Shown here one piece after another: positions 1 through 11,464 of a stretch of 64,000 bases of DNA. The notes beneath the pieces are model-generated. The model was given only the letters and a program-made list of their open reading frames with translations, did not search any database and had not been told where the DNA came from. The position numbers and the translations under genes were made by a program. Each line of letters starts with the position of its first letter. The first letter of the stretch is position 1. This DNA comes from Corynebacterium atrinae (GTDB taxonomy: Bacteria > Actinomycetota > Actinomycetes > Mycobacteriales > Mycobacteriaceae): the NCBI RefSeq assembly GCF_030408455.1, contig NZ_CP046977.1, positions 1,426,001 to 1,490,000 of the forward strand. Direction: 5' to 3'.

Positions 1-2492
<2,492 letters not shown>

Positions 2493-2519
2493 GAGTTTTC
2501 CTTGTCTTCTTCCTGGTAC

Positions 2520-3686
2520 TTACTTGGCGGCTGCGGCGGTGCTAGCGTGAGCGGACATCAACTCGATGAACTGGTCAAATAGCGGGTTCGCATCGTTTGG
2601 GCCGGCGGCAGACTCTGGGTGATACTGAACCGAGAAGGCACGGCCGTCCACCAGCGCGACGCCCTCCACCGTCTTGTCATTGAGGCAGAGGTGGGTAACG
2701 CGAGCCGGACCGAAATCGGTGTCGAAGGTCTCCCCCTCCGGCGCCTTGAGCGCAAAGCCGTGGTTTTGAGAGGTGATGTCGATCTTCGAGGTCACCGTGT
2801 TGATGACGGGCACGTTGATCCCGCGGTGCCCGAACTTCAGCTTGTAGGTATCCAGCCCGAATGCGCGACCGAGGATCTGGTTACCGAAGCAGATTCCAAA
2901 CAGCGGAATGCTCGCCGCAATGACGTCGCGGGTGATGGCGACCATCTCGTCGGCAGTGGCAGGGTCGCCGGGGCCGTTGGAGAGGAACACCCCGTCCGGG
3001 TGGAACTGCTGGATCTCGGCGAAAGGAGTGTTGGCGGGCACGACAATGGTGCGGATGCCGCGCTTGGAAAAATGGCCGGGGGTGGCGGACTTAATGCCCA
3101 GGTCGTAGGCGACGACGGTGAACTTGGCATCTCCGATGGCGGGGACCTCGTAGACCTCGCCGGTGGAGACCTCGGCGGAGAGATCAGCCCCCTTCATGGA
3201 CGGCTGGGCGTTGACCTCAGCGAGCAGCTCTTCGATCGGTCGACGCGCGTCCGCTCCGGTGAAGATGCCAGCGGCAGTGGACCCGTTGTTCCGAAGGTGG
3301 CGCACGAGGGCACGCGTATCGACGCCCCGGATTCCCACCACGTCCTGCTTGTCCATCTCCTCGGCCAAGCTGTGCGTGGCCCGCCAGTTGGACACCCGAT
3401 GGGCGAGATCGCGGATGACCAGGCCTGCCACCCAGATCTGGCCGTGGCGCGACTCGTTGTCTTGCTCGTTCCAGCCGGTGTTGCCAATCTGCGGAGCGGT
3501 AGTGACCACGATCTGGCGGTGATAGGAGGGGTCCGTCATGGTCTCCTGGTACCCGGTCATGGCGGTGGTGAACACAGCCTCACCCAAGGTGGTGCCGGAG
3601 GCTCCGAAGTTGTAGCCGCGGAAAACGGAACCGTCGGCGAGGACGAGGACAGCGGGGACCCGTGTCGGGTCGGAGGAGGACGTCAA
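2520..3686 (-). CDS. carA: Carbamoyl-phosphate synthase small (glutamine amidotransferase) subunit
   Basis: Hydrolyses glutamine and channels ammonia to CarB. It has the CarA N-terminal domain followed by a class I amidotransferase domain. Counting from the chosen start, the nucleophile is Cys266 in GICFGNQ, with His356 and Glu358 in the YHPES motif. I chose the TTG at 3686 because GAAAGGTGA lies seven bases upstream and the protein (388 residues) then begins just before the conserved PAVLVLADG stretch. In-frame starts further upstream (ATG at 3719, TTG at 3731) have no visible ribosome binding site, but would add 11 or 15 residues. It lies between pyrC and carB in the same operon. Confidence 0.96.
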   Translation of the reverse strand: MTSSSDPTRVPAVLVLADGSVFRGYNFGASGTTLGEAVFTTAMTGYQETMTDPSYHRQIVVTTAPQIGNTGWNEQDNESRHGQIWVAGLVIRDLAHRVSNWRATHSLAEEMDKQDVVGIRGVDTRALVRHLRNNGSTAAGIFTGADARRPIEELLAEVNAQPSMKGADLSAEVSTGEVYEVPAIGDAKFTVVAYDLGIKSATPGHFSKRGIRTIVVPANTPFAEIQQFHPDGVFLSNGPGDPATADEMVAITRDVIAASIPLFGICFGNQILGRAFGLDTYKLKFGHRGINVPVINTVTSKIDITSQNHGFALKAPEGETFDTDFGPARVTHLCLNDKTVEGVALVDGRAFSVQYHPESAAGPNDANPLFDQFIELMSAHASTAAAAK

Positions 3687-3739
3687 GGCGTCACCTTTCG
3701 CAACATTATTGTTCTGCATGATATTCAGCAATTTGTATC

Positions 3740-5098
3740 TTATACGGCGCCGGGGGAGATTTCACGTGGCTCGGTAGCCACGCCGTCCACGCAGGTGAGG
3801 CGGCCACGCAGCACCGTGGTGGTCACCTTGGCGCCGAAATCCATGCCCTCGTAGGGAGTGTTTTCCGACTTCGAGGCCATCTCCGCCCCCCGGGCAGTCC
3901 AGCTCGCCCCTGGGTCGATGATGGTGAGGTTGGCAGGCTCCCCCACCGCGATGGGACGGCCGTGGCCGGGAAGGCGGACGATCTCGGCCGGGCGCTCGCT
4001 CATCACCTTCGCCACCCAGCGCCAGTCGGCGAGACCGGAGCGGACGAAGATCTCAGCGATGATTGCCAAGGATGTCTCCAGCCCAAGCATGCCTGGTCGG
4101 GCATGCTCGAACTCGCAGCACTTCTCTTCGGAGCCGTGCGGGGCGTGATCGGTAGCGACGCAGTCGATGACACCGTCCAGCAGGGCCTGACGCAGAGCAA
4201 GCGTGTCGTGCTCCTCGCGCAAGGGCGGGTTAACCCGGAAGTTGCCGTCATAGGTATTCAGCTTCTCGTCGGTCAGAAGCAGATGGTGCGGGGTCACCTC
4301 CGCCGTCAGCGGGATGCCTTGATCCTTGGCCCATGACACCAGCTCGACGGTGCCAGTCGTCGAGGCGTGACAGATGTGGACCCGGTTGCCGTAGTCACGG
4401 GCAAGCAGGGCATCGCGCACCACGATGGACTCCTCGGCTACGCGCGGCCACCCCCGCAGACCCAGGCGGGCCGCAGTCTCACCTTCATGGGCGACGGCCC
4501 CGCCCGTGAGGCGACTATCTTCCGCATGTTGGGCCAACAAAACGTCGTGGCCCTTGGCATATTCGAGTGCTCGCCGCATGATGAGCGGGTCGTCGACGCA
4601 TTTGCCGTCATCGGAGAACATGCGGACCTTGGCTTGGGAGGTCGCCATCATCCCGAATTCGGTGATCTCCTTGCCCTCGAGGCCCTTGGTGATAGAGCCG
4701 ACAGGGTGCACGTCGCAGATTCCGGCGTGCTGGCCCTTCAGCCACACGGATTCAGCCAAGACCGGCTGGTCCATGACGGGCATGGTGTTGGCCATGGTGA
4801 ACACGGCAGTGAAGCCACCCTGTGCGGCAGCTTGGGAGCCAGTGATAATGGTTTCAGTGTCCTCGCGGCCAGGTTCACGCAGGTGAACATGCATATCGAC
4901 GAGGCCCGGTAGGAGGACATTGCCGCAACCATCGATGGTGCGGTCGGCGTCGGCATCAGCCGACGCATCGAGATCGACGATGATGCCGTCTTTGATGAGG
5001 ACCGTGACGGGATCGCCCTCACCGTAGGGGCGGACGTCGACAAGCTTCAGGGTGCCCGGCTCGACGGCGGACAGGGGGCCGGTGGCGGGAAAGGTCAT
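3740..5098 (-). CDS. pyrC: Dihydroorotase
   Basis: Third step of UMP synthesis: cyclises N-carbamoylaspartate to dihydroorotate. 452 residues, an amidohydrolase TIM barrel. Metal-site signatures are visible in order: [10 protein letters not shown] with His70 and His72, an internal AQHAEDS, HICHAST, and [10 protein letters not shown] carrying the catalytic Asp. Together these fit class I bacterial dihydroorotase. The ATG at 5098 follows AAAGGAGA at about seven bases. It starts 13 bases after pyrB, and its stop lies 53 bases before the preferred carA start, so it sits inside one transcription unit pyrR-pyrB-pyrC-carA-carB. Confidence 0.97.
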   Translation of the reverse strand: MTFPATGPLSAVEPGTLKLVDVRPYGEGDPVTVLIKDGIIVDLDASADADADRTIDGCGNVLLPGLVDMHVHLREPGREDTETIITGSQAAAQGGFTAVFTMANTMPVMDQPVLAESVWLKGQHAGICDVHPVGSITKGLEGKEITEFGMMATSQAKVRMFSDDGKCVDDPLIMRRALEYAKGHDVLLAQHAEDSRLTGGAVAHEGETAARLGLRGWPRVAEESIVVRDALLARDYGNRVHICHASTTGTVELVSWAKDQGIPLTAEVTPHHLLLTDEKLNTYDGNFRVNPPLREEHDTLALRQALLDGVIDCVATDHAPHGSEEKCCEFEHARPGMLGLETSLAIIAEIFVRSGLADWRWVAKVMSERPAEIVRLPGHGRPIAVGEPANLTIIDPGASWTARGAEMASKSENTPYEGMDFGAKVTTTVLRGRLTCVDGVATEPREISPGAV

Positions 5099-5111
5099 GG
5101 GGGATTCTCCT

Positions 5112-6056
5112 TTAGTATCCGGCCGCGGCGGAGTCGCCGACGAGAAGGGTGAATAGGACGGCCATGCGCAGGTGAACGCCGTTGTTCACCTGTTGCAGGA
5201 TCGCCGTTGAGTCATAGTCGGCGACGGCGTAATTGATTTCCATGCCGCGCAGCATCGGACCCGGGTGCATGATGATCGCGTCCTTTTTCATCTTCGCCGC
5301 GCGTGCCTTGGACAGGCCGAAGAAGTTGGCGTATTCGCGGTGAGAGGGGAAGAAGCCGCCGTTCATGCGCTCCTGTTGGACCCGCAACATCATGACGACG
5401 TCGGCGTCGGCGATTTCTGCATCGAAGTCCTGGAAGGTCCGCACCGGCCAGTTCTCCACACCGAAAGGCAGGAGGGTTGGCGGGGCGACGAGCACGACCT
5501 CGGCTCCCAGCTTGGACAACAAATCCACATTCGAGCGCACAACTCGCGAATGGAGAACGTCGCCGACAATGAGGACCTTACGGCCGCGGATTTCGCCGAT
5601 GCGCTGGCGCATGGTTACGGCATCCAGCAGCGCCTGGGTCGGATGCTGGTGGGAGCCATCGCCGGCGTTGATCACACTCGGGCCATTGCCACCGGGTGCC
5701 ACCCACTCGGCGACGAGGTTGGCAGCCCCGGAGGACGGATGCCGCATGATGATCGCATCCGCCCCAATGGAGCTGAGAGTCAAGACTGTGTCCTTGAGGG
5801 ACTCACCCTTCTTCACCGAAGACGTCGAAGCAGACAGGTTGATCACGTCCGCGCTCATCCACTTACCTGCGGTTTCGAAGGAAGAACGCGTCCGGGTCGA
5901 GTTCTCATAGAACAGTGTGTAGATCGTCCGGCCCCGCAAGGTGGGCAACTTCTTAATCTCCCGCCCCTCCAGCGCCTCCCGAAAACGATCGGCTTCATCC
6001 ATGAGGCCAACGATCTCGTCACTGCTCAAGTCCGCGATGGACAGCAAGTGCTTCAT
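5112..6056 (-). CDS. pyrB: Aspartate carbamoyltransferase catalytic subunit
   Basis: Second step of pyrimidine synthesis: carbamoyl phosphate plus aspartate gives N-carbamoylaspartate. 314 residues, the usual length of a bacterial catalytic chain. The carbamoyl-phosphate loop STRTR is at residues 53-57 within [13 protein letters not shown], and HPTQALLD is near 138-145. No regulatory chain (pyrI) is present here, as expected in actinobacteria. The start codon overlaps the stop of pyrR by four bases (ATGA), which implies coupled translation. Confidence 0.97.
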   Translation of the reverse strand: MKHLLSIADLSSDEIVGLMDEADRFREALEGREIKKLPTLRGRTIYTLFYENSTRTRSSFETAGKWMSADVINLSASTSSVKKGESLKDTVLTLSSIGADAIIMRHPSSGAANLVAEWVAPGGNGPSVINAGDGSHQHPTQALLDAVTMRQRIGEIRGRKVLIVGDVLHSRVVRSNVDLLSKLGAEVVLVAPPTLLPFGVENWPVRTFQDFDAEIADADVVMMLRVQQERMNGGFFPSHREYANFFGLSKARAAKMKKDAIIMHPGPMLRGMEINYAVADYDSTAILQQVNNGVHLRMAVLFTLLVGDSAAAGY

Positions 6057-6628
6057 TCTTTGCCCTCCTGGGTCAGCTCGACGGCATCGCGGCCATCGAT
6101 CGATTCGAGAAACACGGTAACGCCCTCATTGCGGGCCGTGGGCAAGTTCTTTCCCACATAGTCAGCGCGGATGGGCAGCTGACGATGGCCCCGATCGACC
6201 AAGACTGCGAGCTGGATATTTTCCGGCCGGCCGATGTCACGCAGGGCATCGAGCGCCGCGCGGATCGTACGTCCGGAGTACAACACGTCGTCGACCAACA
6301 CGACCGTGCTGCCGTCAATGCCACCAGTAGGAATGGTGGTGGGCTTGAGCGCTCGGTGCGGTCCACGACGCAGGTCGTCGCGATAGAGGGTGATGTCGAG
6401 GGCACCCACGGGGACGGTGACACCCGAGAATTCCTCGATTTTGGCTGCAAGACGCTCAGCGAGGGGCACACCCCCCGATGGGATGCCCAACAACATGACA
6501 GGTACGGCGTCCGGGGCGTCCAGCGCCGTCTTCTCAATAATCTGGTGCGCGATGCGTGCGACAGTGCGCGCGACGTCGTCCGAGCCCAAGAGCTCGACGC
6601 TTGTCACTGCGCCATTACGTTCACTCAT
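6053..6628 (-). CDS. pyrR: PyrR bifunctional pyr regulator / uracil phosphoribosyltransferase
   Basis: RNA-binding attenuator protein that senses UMP/UTP and PRPP and often also has uracil phosphoribosyltransferase activity. 191 residues. The PRPP-binding loop [13 protein letters not shown] is at about residues 109-121, and the [13 protein letters not shown] segment near 48-60 is typical of PyrR. First gene of the operon. It starts with ATG at 6628 after a very strong AAGGAGG site. A small hairpin with a GAGAGG loop lies immediately upstream and may be PyrR's own target, so the protein probably controls its own operon. Confidence 0.96.
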   Translation of the reverse strand: MSERNGAVTSVELLGSDDVARTVARIAHQIIEKTALDAPDAVPVMLLGIPSGGVPLAERLAAKIEEFSGVTVPVGALDITLYRDDLRRGPHRALKPTTIPTGGIDGSTVVLVDDVLYSGRTIRAALDALRDIGRPENIQLAVLVDRGHRQLPIRADYVGKNLPTARNEGVTVFLESIDGRDAVELTQEGKE

Positions 6629-6642
6629 CGTGACCTCCTTCC

Positions 6643-6658
6643 CCGCCTCTCTGTGCGG
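6643..6658 (-). promoter_or_regulatory. Candidate PyrR-binding hairpin in the pyr leader
   Basis: On the minus strand the leader reads CCGC, then ACAGAGAG, then GCGG, so a four-base-pair stem closes an eight-base loop. The stretch AGAGAGGC matches the core I remember for PyrR-binding loops (AGAGAGGCU). It ends two bases before the AAGGAGG ribosome binding site at 6634-6640. There is no terminator-like hairpin with a T run in this short leader, so protein binding would more likely block ribosome access than cause attenuation. The stem is short, so this is a motif-and-position argument only. Confidence 0.5.
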
Positions 6659-6676
6659 TATTTAAAGGATGTCTGA

Positions 6677-6682
6677 ATAGTA
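6677..6682 (-). promoter_or_regulatory. Possible -10 box of the pyr operon
   Basis: TACTAT on the minus strand fits the actinobacterial TANNNT -10. It would start a transcript near 6670, giving a leader of about 42 bases that contains the candidate PyrR hairpin. I see no good -35. On the opposite strand TATGCT at 6694-6699 could be the -10 of the divergent SDR gene. Confidence 0.35.
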
Positions 6683-6752
6683 CGAATGGTGTCTATGCTT
6701 GAAGACTGATGCTGATCCTAGCACCCCCGACCCTAAGAGAGGCGGCTACCCC

Positions 6753-8129
6753 GTGAGCCTGACTGTGAGCCACGTCGTTCCCGCACCCCGCGAGCAGGTC
6801 TGGGAGTGGCATACCCGCCCCGGCGCTCTTTCTCGCCTGACCGCACCCTTCCTCCCTTTCACCCCCATTCAGCAGGCAGAGAAGCTATCCGACGGAACCA
6901 CGATCTTCGGCCTGCCTGCAGGCCTCAAATGGGTCGCCCGCCACGACCTTTCCAATTTTCGCCGCGGCTACCGCTTCACCGACGTCTGTACCTCCGCACC
7001 CCTGAAGCTGCTGGCCAATTGGCGGCATGTCCACGATTTCGCTGATCATCCGGACGGCACCCTCATTACCGACACCGTCACCACTCGCCTGCCCGGCAAT
7101 TCCCTGAAGTCTTTCTTCGCCTACCGCCAGCGCCAACTCATCGGCGATATGGCTTTCCTATCCCGGATCGCCCCTCTGCAACCGAGCACACCGCTCACCG
7201 TCGCCATCACCGGTTCCCGGGGGCTCGTTGGGCGCGCACTTAGCGCCCAACTGACCACCGCCGGGCACAACGTCATCCAGCTCGTCCGTAAGAACTCCAA
7301 GGAAGGCCAGCGCCTCTGGGAGCCTTTCCACCCTGATCGTGAGCTACTGAGCGGCGTCGATATCCTCATTCACCTCGCCGGCGAGCCGATTTTCGGCCGC
7401 TTTAGCGATTCCCACAAAAAGGCGATTCGCGAGTCCCGCATCGAGCCAACCCGTCGCCTCGCGCAACTAGTCGCCAACTCCCCTTCCGTATCCACCATGA
7501 TCTCCTCCTCCGCCGTCGGCTTCTACGGCTCCGACCGAGGAGAAGAAGTGCTCACGGAAGACTCGCCCCGCGGCGATGGCTTTCTTAGCGACGTCGTCGT
7601 GGACTGGGAGGCAGCCACCTCACCCGCCGCCGAAGGCGGCAAAAGGGTCATTCAGATCCGCACCGGCGTCGTCCTCTCCGGCGACTCCGGCCTGCTCCCC
7701 GTCCTCAAGGCCCTGTTTTCCACCGGCCTCGGCGGCAACTTCGGCGACGGCAACTTCTGGCTCTCCTGGATTGCCCTCGATGACCTTACCGACATCCTCG
7801 TCCAAGCCTGTCTTGATGACTCCTGGTCCGGCCCCATCAACGCCGTCTCTCCCAACCCGGTGCTCAACCGTGACTTCACCGCTGCCCTTGGCAAGGAACT
7901 ACGCCGCCCGGCGGTCATGCCCATCCCCTCGCTCGGCCCCACCATACTGTTGGGTAAAGAAGGCGCCCAGGAATTGGCCTTGGCCGATCAACGAGTCGTG
8001 CCAGCCAAGCTCCACGCCGATGCTCACGTCTTCCGCTACCCCACCATCGACACTGCCCTCGCCCACGAGCTCGGCGGCGAAGAGCTAGTCGATCCCGAGT
8101 TAGTCAAGGAAGACGTGACAGACCTGTAG
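6753..8129 (+). CDS. SRPBCC domain + TIGR01777-type NAD(P) epimerase-like SDR fusion
   Basis: 458 residues. The first 140 or so (MSLTVSHVVPAPREQVWEWH...) resemble an SRPBCC/START-type ligand-binding fold. The rest is an atypical short-chain dehydrogenase of the TIGR01777 (YfcH-like) family, with the nucleotide-binding motif TGSRGLVG at residues 153-160, then SSSAVGFYGSDRGEE and a C-terminal LRRPAVMPIPS segment. The substrate is unknown. I chose the GTG at 6753, which follows GAGAGG. An upstream TTG at 6699 would add 18 residues that look like leader sequence. It is divergent from pyrR and 16-25 bases ahead of the YbjN-like pair. Confidence 0.8.
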   Translation: MSLTVSHVVPAPREQVWEWHTRPGALSRLTAPFLPFTPIQQAEKLSDGTTIFGLPAGLKWVARHDLSNFRRGYRFTDVCTSAPLKLLANWRHVHDFADHPDGTLITDTVTTRLPGNSLKSFFAYRQRQLIGDMAFLSRIAPLQPSTPLTVAITGSRGLVGRALSAQLTTAGHNVIQLVRKNSKEGQRLWEPFHPDRELLSGVDILIHLAGEPIFGRFSDSHKKAIRESRIEPTRRLAQLVANSPSVSTMISSSAVGFYGSDRGEEVLTEDSPRGDGFLSDVVVDWEAATSPAAEGGKRVIQIRTGVVLSGDSGLLPVLKALFSTGLGGNFGDGNFWLSWIALDDLTDILVQACLDDSWSGPINAVSPNPVLNRDFTAALGKELRRPAVMPIPSLGPTILLGKEGAQELALADQRVVPAKLHADAHVFRYPTIDTALAHELGGEELVDPELVKEDVTDL

Positions 8130-8141
8130 GGGCTAACTAGC

Positions 8142-8147
8142 TACAGT
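8142..8147 (+). promoter_or_regulatory. -10 box for a leaderless YbjN gene
   Basis: TACAGT lies seven bases before the GTG at 8155, and there is no ribosome binding site at usual distance. That arrangement fits leaderless transcription and favours the 8155 start. Confidence 0.35.
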
Positions 8148-8154
8148 GGACCAG

Positions 8155-8667
8155 GTGACTACTTCACCACCGATGTCCCCCATCCCCGACACCCCGGTTG
8201 CCCCGGTCACCCCGGAGCGGCTGGCGGAACTGCTTAACGAAGAGGGTTTGCAGCACCGCCTCGAAGCCGCTCCGGCTGCTGCCGATGAAGAGGCCACCGT
8301 CGTGGTCCGCACCGGGTTTATTAACGCCGCGATTGCCCTGAGCGTCGACAGCGATCACCTCGTCGCCGACTCCATGTGGCGCGGCGAAGTGACCAAAAAG
8401 GAAGCACCGCGCTTGCTGGCCATGGTCAACGAGTGGAATCAAACCCAGTACATGCCGACGCTGCGCTTCTTCGAGTCCTCGGCCGGCATGGGCCACCTCA
8501 CGGTGAGCGCCCACCGCCAAATCTTCATCGGCGAGGGCCTCAGCCGCAATCAGATCGGCGCTTTTGTGATGTCCACCCTCGACGGCATCCTGCGCGCTTA
8601 CGAATGGGTCGAGGGCCAACTGCCGGAGCTGGTCACGTGGGAGGAGCCCCATTCCGATGAGCACTAA
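8155..8667 (+). CDS. YbjN domain-containing protein (first of a tandem pair)
   Basis: 170 residues of the YbjN type, a small alpha/beta fold related to type III secretion chaperones but of unclear role in actinobacteria. A proline-rich N-terminus (PPMSPIPDTPVAPVTPE) precedes the domain, which ends with GQLPELVTWEE. There are no signal peptide or membrane segments, so it is likely cytosolic. GTG 8155 is preferred for the -10 spacing; GTG 8146 is an alternative adding three residues. It overlaps the next gene by 11 bases, so the two are co-translated. The pairing of two YbjN-like proteins suggests a heteromer, but this is inference. Confidence 0.7.
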   Translation: MTTSPPMSPIPDTPVAPVTPERLAELLNEEGLQHRLEAAPAAADEEATVVVRTGFINAAIALSVDSDHLVADSMWRGEVTKKEAPRLLAMVNEWNQTQYMPTLRFFESSAGMGHLTVSAHRQIFIGEGLSRNQIGAFVMSTLDGILRAYEWVEGQLPELVTWEEPHSDEH

Positions 8668-9130
8668 TAGCGAAATTCAAGCGGTAACCATCGACCGAAT
8701 TGTCGAAGCCATGCGCGGATTCGATGTCGAACTGGAGCACCACCCTGAGAACGAGGTCGCCACCGCCAACCTCAACGGCTTACCCATGACTTTCGCCGTC
8801 CTCGGTTCCACCGCCATCATTCGCGCCGACTCCGTCACGGATCAGGTGCTTAACGACGCCGACCCCACCCTCTATCTCGCAGCCAACCAGGTCAACTGCG
8901 TCAGCTTTGGGGCCCGCGCCACGGTCGTCGACCGGGCCGAAACACTCATCGTCCGCACCGAGCGCGACCTCTCCATCGCCGCCGGTATGACCGACGCCCA
9001 GCTGTCGGCGTCCCTCCGCGACGGCGTCGATGCTGTCCTCGCTACCCACGATGGCATCAAAGTCGTAGCCGAGGAGCTATCGGAGGTCCGCGCGGCCGTC
9101 GAAAAGCAGTTGGAAGAAGAGCAGGGCTAG
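8657..9130 (+). CDS. YbjN domain-containing protein (second of a tandem pair)
   Basis: 157 residues, acidic, no signal peptide. It has the same fold type as the preceding gene but is clearly diverged, with segments such as GFDVELEHHPENEVATANLNG and AAGMTDAQLSASLRDGVDAV. The C-terminus is charged and probably helical (VRAAVEKQLEEEQG). The start lies inside the end of the upstream YbjN gene (11-base overlap). Its stop TAG shares the tetranucleotide CTAG with the stop of the convergent PPK2 gene. Function unknown. Confidence 0.7.
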   Translation: MSTNSEIQAVTIDRIVEAMRGFDVELEHHPENEVATANLNGLPMTFAVLGSTAIIRADSVTDQVLNDADPTLYLAANQVNCVSFGARATVVDRAETLIVRTERDLSIAAGMTDAQLSASLRDGVDAVLATHDGIKVVAEELSEVRAAVEKQLEEEQG

Positions 9131-9978
9131 GCCTTCTCCGCCCTGCGCAGTTCCGCCGCGACGTTGAAGGTGGCGGCGGGCCATTCCAGGTCCATCGACC
9201 GTAGCGCGTCGAGGACAAGGTATTTCACCGCCATCCGGGCATAACGTTTGTTATCACCCGGTAGGCAGTACCACGGGGCATCTTCCGTCGACGTGCGCCG
9301 CATCGCGATCTCGTAGGCTTCCTGATACTCGTCCCACAATTCACGCTCGTCCAGATCACCCGGGTTGTACTTCCAGTACTTGTCCGGGTTTTCCAGGCGC
9401 TCGATGAGGTTGTCCTTTTGGAAGTCCTTGGAAATGTGGAGCATCACCTTGATGATCTTCACGTTCCGGGCCACCATGTCCTGCTCGAAATCGACGATCG
9501 CCCCGTAACGCCGCTCAATCTCCTCCGGCGGCGCCATCTGCCTTACTCGCTGAATGAGCACGTCCTCGTAGTGCGATCGGTCGAATACAGCAATCTGCCC
9601 TACCGCCGGCTCATGCGGGCGGATACGCCACAGGAAGTCATGCTGGCGTTCCTCCGCCGTCGGCGCACCGAAAGAGGAAATGCTCAATGCCTGGGGATCG
9701 AAGGCATTGAACACATGCCGGATGACGCCGCCTTTGCCGGAGGTATCCATGCCTTGTAGGACGAGGAGAACTGCCCCAGTTCCGGGCACTTTGGCACGAC
9801 CATTGGCGAAGAGTTTCTCCTGGAGCTCGTCGAGCTCATCGTCATACTGGTGGAATTCTCGCTCCCAGTCTTTTTTGTTCCATTCGAATCCGGGGGTCGA
9901 TGTGGGATCGACATCGGCTAGCTGGAAATCAGGGCCGACACGATGCTGGAGGGCCTCATCCATGGTGAATTTGTCCAT
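9127..9978 (-). CDS. ppk2: PPK2 family polyphosphate kinase (polyphosphate:nucleotide phosphotransferase)
   Basis: 283 residues. The P-loop GMDTSGKGG is at 76-84 and the Walker B/lid motif FDRSHYEDV at 132-140, followed by the conserved DNLIERLENPDKYWKYN region. This is the single-domain PPK2 fold, which moves phosphate between polyphosphate and nucleotides. The GMD/RSHYED forms are closer to the TIGR03709-type nucleotide phosphotransferases than to the classic GTP-forming kinases, but direction and nucleotide cannot be read from sequence. The ATG at 9978 has no ribosome binding site, and TACGAT lies seven bases upstream, so it may be leaderless. Confidence 0.88.
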   Translation of the reverse strand: MDKFTMDEALQHRVGPDFQLADVDPTSTPGFEWNKKDWEREFHQYDDELDELQEKLFANGRAKVPGTGAVLLVLQGMDTSGKGGVIRHVFNAFDPQALSISSFGAPTAEERQHDFLWRIRPHEPAVGQIAVFDRSHYEDVLIQRVRQMAPPEEIERRYGAIVDFEQDMVARNVKIIKVMLHISKDFQKDNLIERLENPDKYWKYNPGDLDERELWDEYQEAYEIAMRRTSTEDAPWYCLPGDNKRYARMAVKYLVLDALRSMDLEWPAATFNVAAELRRAEKA

Positions 9979-9985
9979 GCTACCG

Positions 9986-9991
9986 ATCGTA
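9986..9991 (-). promoter_or_regulatory. -10 box of the PPK2 gene, leaderless start
   Basis: TACGAT on the minus strand ends seven bases before the ATG at 9978, which fits a transcript that begins at or beside the start codon. No Shine-Dalgarno sequence is visible. Confidence 0.4.
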
Positions 9992-10037
9992 GGGAATCTA
10001 ATAGCGGCCTGTCTTCGTCGACTACCCTCGCCTTATG

Positions 10038-11306
10038 TCAGAACGGTGGTGGTCCTTCCCGCTCTATCTGCTCTGTCTTCTGTGCTTGGGACTCCGATCT
10101 GATCCTCGCTCTGCGCTTCGTAATCCGCTGGGACACCGTCTGCAACCACCGTCTTTCGCCGGGGGCTAGTGGCCCATCACCTTCGGACTCTGCCCAGGAC
10201 CCATCATCAAACAAGAAATACTTCCGCCTCGTCACCGGGTCCATGACGTAGGTGACTCGACGGTCTGTCTTGATCGCATGGTGCTTGACACACAATGGGG
10301 CGAGGTTGGCTGCTGTCGTCGGCCCGCCATCAGCATGATTAATCCGGTGATCCATCTGTGCTCGATGAGCCGGGGCATCACACCCACCCACCGCACACGA
10401 CCCATCAAGACCAATCACGAGGGAGCGGATATCTGCCGGTGTGGCGTACGCCTGGGAGACCTTCTCGGTGATGGCATCTAGATCAATCTCGACATCAACC
10501 CGGTTGAGAAGATCCTCGGTCTGCTTAACCGTGAGATACCCCACCCCAGAGACCCACCCCGGGGCAGTGGGGATATCCGATGCCTTATAGACGTTGAGGG
10601 TGACATTCGTAGCCCCCTCACCCCTAATCAGTGCTACGAGTGCGTCTGCTTGGCTGACCCCGTGAGTAATCGCGTACTTGCGGATACGAAGGTCGATCTC
10701 TTGGGCTGTGACTCCATCGAGATCAGCATGCAGCAGGCCTCTACCGTCATCGAAGACGATCGAGACACTATCAACCGGCTGCGGGGCGGGATCCTCGGAG
10801 GAGATCGTCTCGTCGAGCATGGTGATGATCGCATTGAGACGCTGTTTGATCTTGCCGGCTGTGGGAAGGATCTGATTCGCCCGGGTCGGGGTGAGGAACT
10901 TAGCTAGTTCGGTATCAATGAGGTCCAGGTGTTCTGACACGGTGGTGTCTGCTTTGCACAGGACACTATCGATGATCTTGAGCCGGGGGAGGTCGAGATG
11001 GAAGTAGTGCTCCTGGATTTCCTTCAATGCGGGAAGCTCGTTGAGGCGGTGGTGGGCGCTGATCGCGGACATGAGGTAGTGATCCCCGCGCCCCAGGGAA
11101 CGCCGAAGCCTAGCCAGCACGATGTCGATGTCCTCATCATCACCGGGCAACACTGATTGCCACAGTTCGTGATCCTCGCGTCGCATTTGCGTTCCCCGGC
11201 GAGCGACAGGATCATCGGGTGAGCTGACAGCGTAGTAGTGCTGGGGAGGGGTCAGTGCTTTCTCAAGGTAGATCTCTACCATTGAGTGGTATATGTCGAT
11301 GGTCAC
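10038..11306 (-). CDS. HNH endonuclease-domain protein, copy 1
   Basis: 422 residues. The C-terminal HNH/zinc motif is intact: Cys304, Cys309, His314, Asp319-His320, Gly-Gly 327-328, Asn334, Cys339 and His342-His343, within a stretch nearly identical to that of the protein at 39097-40356 (39 of 46 positions). The N-terminal 290 residues are helical and charged and resemble the DUF222/13E12-type proteins that commonly carry a terminal HNH in actinobacteria. GTG 11306 follows GGGGGTGAG. Third codon positions look less GC-rich than in neighbouring genes, hinting at transfer. No integrase or phage gene is next to it. The true substrate is unknown; it could be a homing-like or restriction nuclease. 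Confidence 0.85.
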   Translation of the reverse strand: MTIDIYHSMVEIYLEKALTPPQHYYAVSSPDDPVARRGTQMRREDHELWQSVLPGDDEDIDIVLARLRRSLGRGDHYLMSAISAHHRLNELPALKEIQEHYFHLDLPRLKIIDSVLCKADTTVSEHLDLIDTELAKFLTPTRANQILPTAGKIKQRLNAIITMLDETISSEDPAPQPVDSVSIVFDDGRGLLHADLDGVTAQEIDLRIRKYAITHGVSQADALVALIRGEGATNVTLNVYKASDIPTAPGWVSGVGYLTVKQTEDLLNRVDVEIDLDAITEKVSQAYATPADIRSLVIGLDGSCAVGGCDAPAHRAQMDHRINHADGGPTTAANLAPLCVKHHAIKTDRRVTYVMDPVTRRKYFLFDDGSWAESEGDGPLAPGERRWLQTVSQRITKRRARIRSESQAQKTEQIEREGPPPF

Positions 11307-11327
11307 GTGTGCTCACCCCCAAGTGTT

Positions 11328-11368
11328 TCGCTTGCGTGTTCTAACACAATGTTAGAACACGCAAGCGA
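11328..11368. repeat. 18-bp perfect inverted repeat over the HNH copy 1 promoter
   Basis: Arms at 11328-11345 and 11351-11368 are exact reverse complements around the spacer ACAAT. Each arm contains GTTCTAAC and its complement. The repeat sits 21 bases before the HNH start and covers the proposed -10. A transcript starting near 11342 would lack the distal arm, so this is better read as a DNA operator than as an RNA hairpin. Confidence 0.85.
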
Positions 11369-11377
11369 GTCACGCAA
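11349..11377 (-). promoter_or_regulatory. Promoter of HNH copy 1
   Basis: On the minus strand TTGCGT (11372-11377) and TAACAT (11349-11354) are separated by exactly 17 bases. The -10 lies at the centre of the inverted repeat. The second HNH gene has the same layout (TTGCGC, 17 bases, TATCAT), which strengthens the call. Confidence 0.6.
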
Positions 11378-11464
11378 GGGGTAGGAGCAACTTTTTCAGC
11401 CTCACTCACCAAACGAATGTAGCTCGGTCCCCTAGCTGCCCCCACTACTCGTATAGGCAAAGAG

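Noticed and set aside
11328..11368. Rho-independent terminator
   Set aside because: No T run follows on either strand, and the predicted transcript starts inside it.
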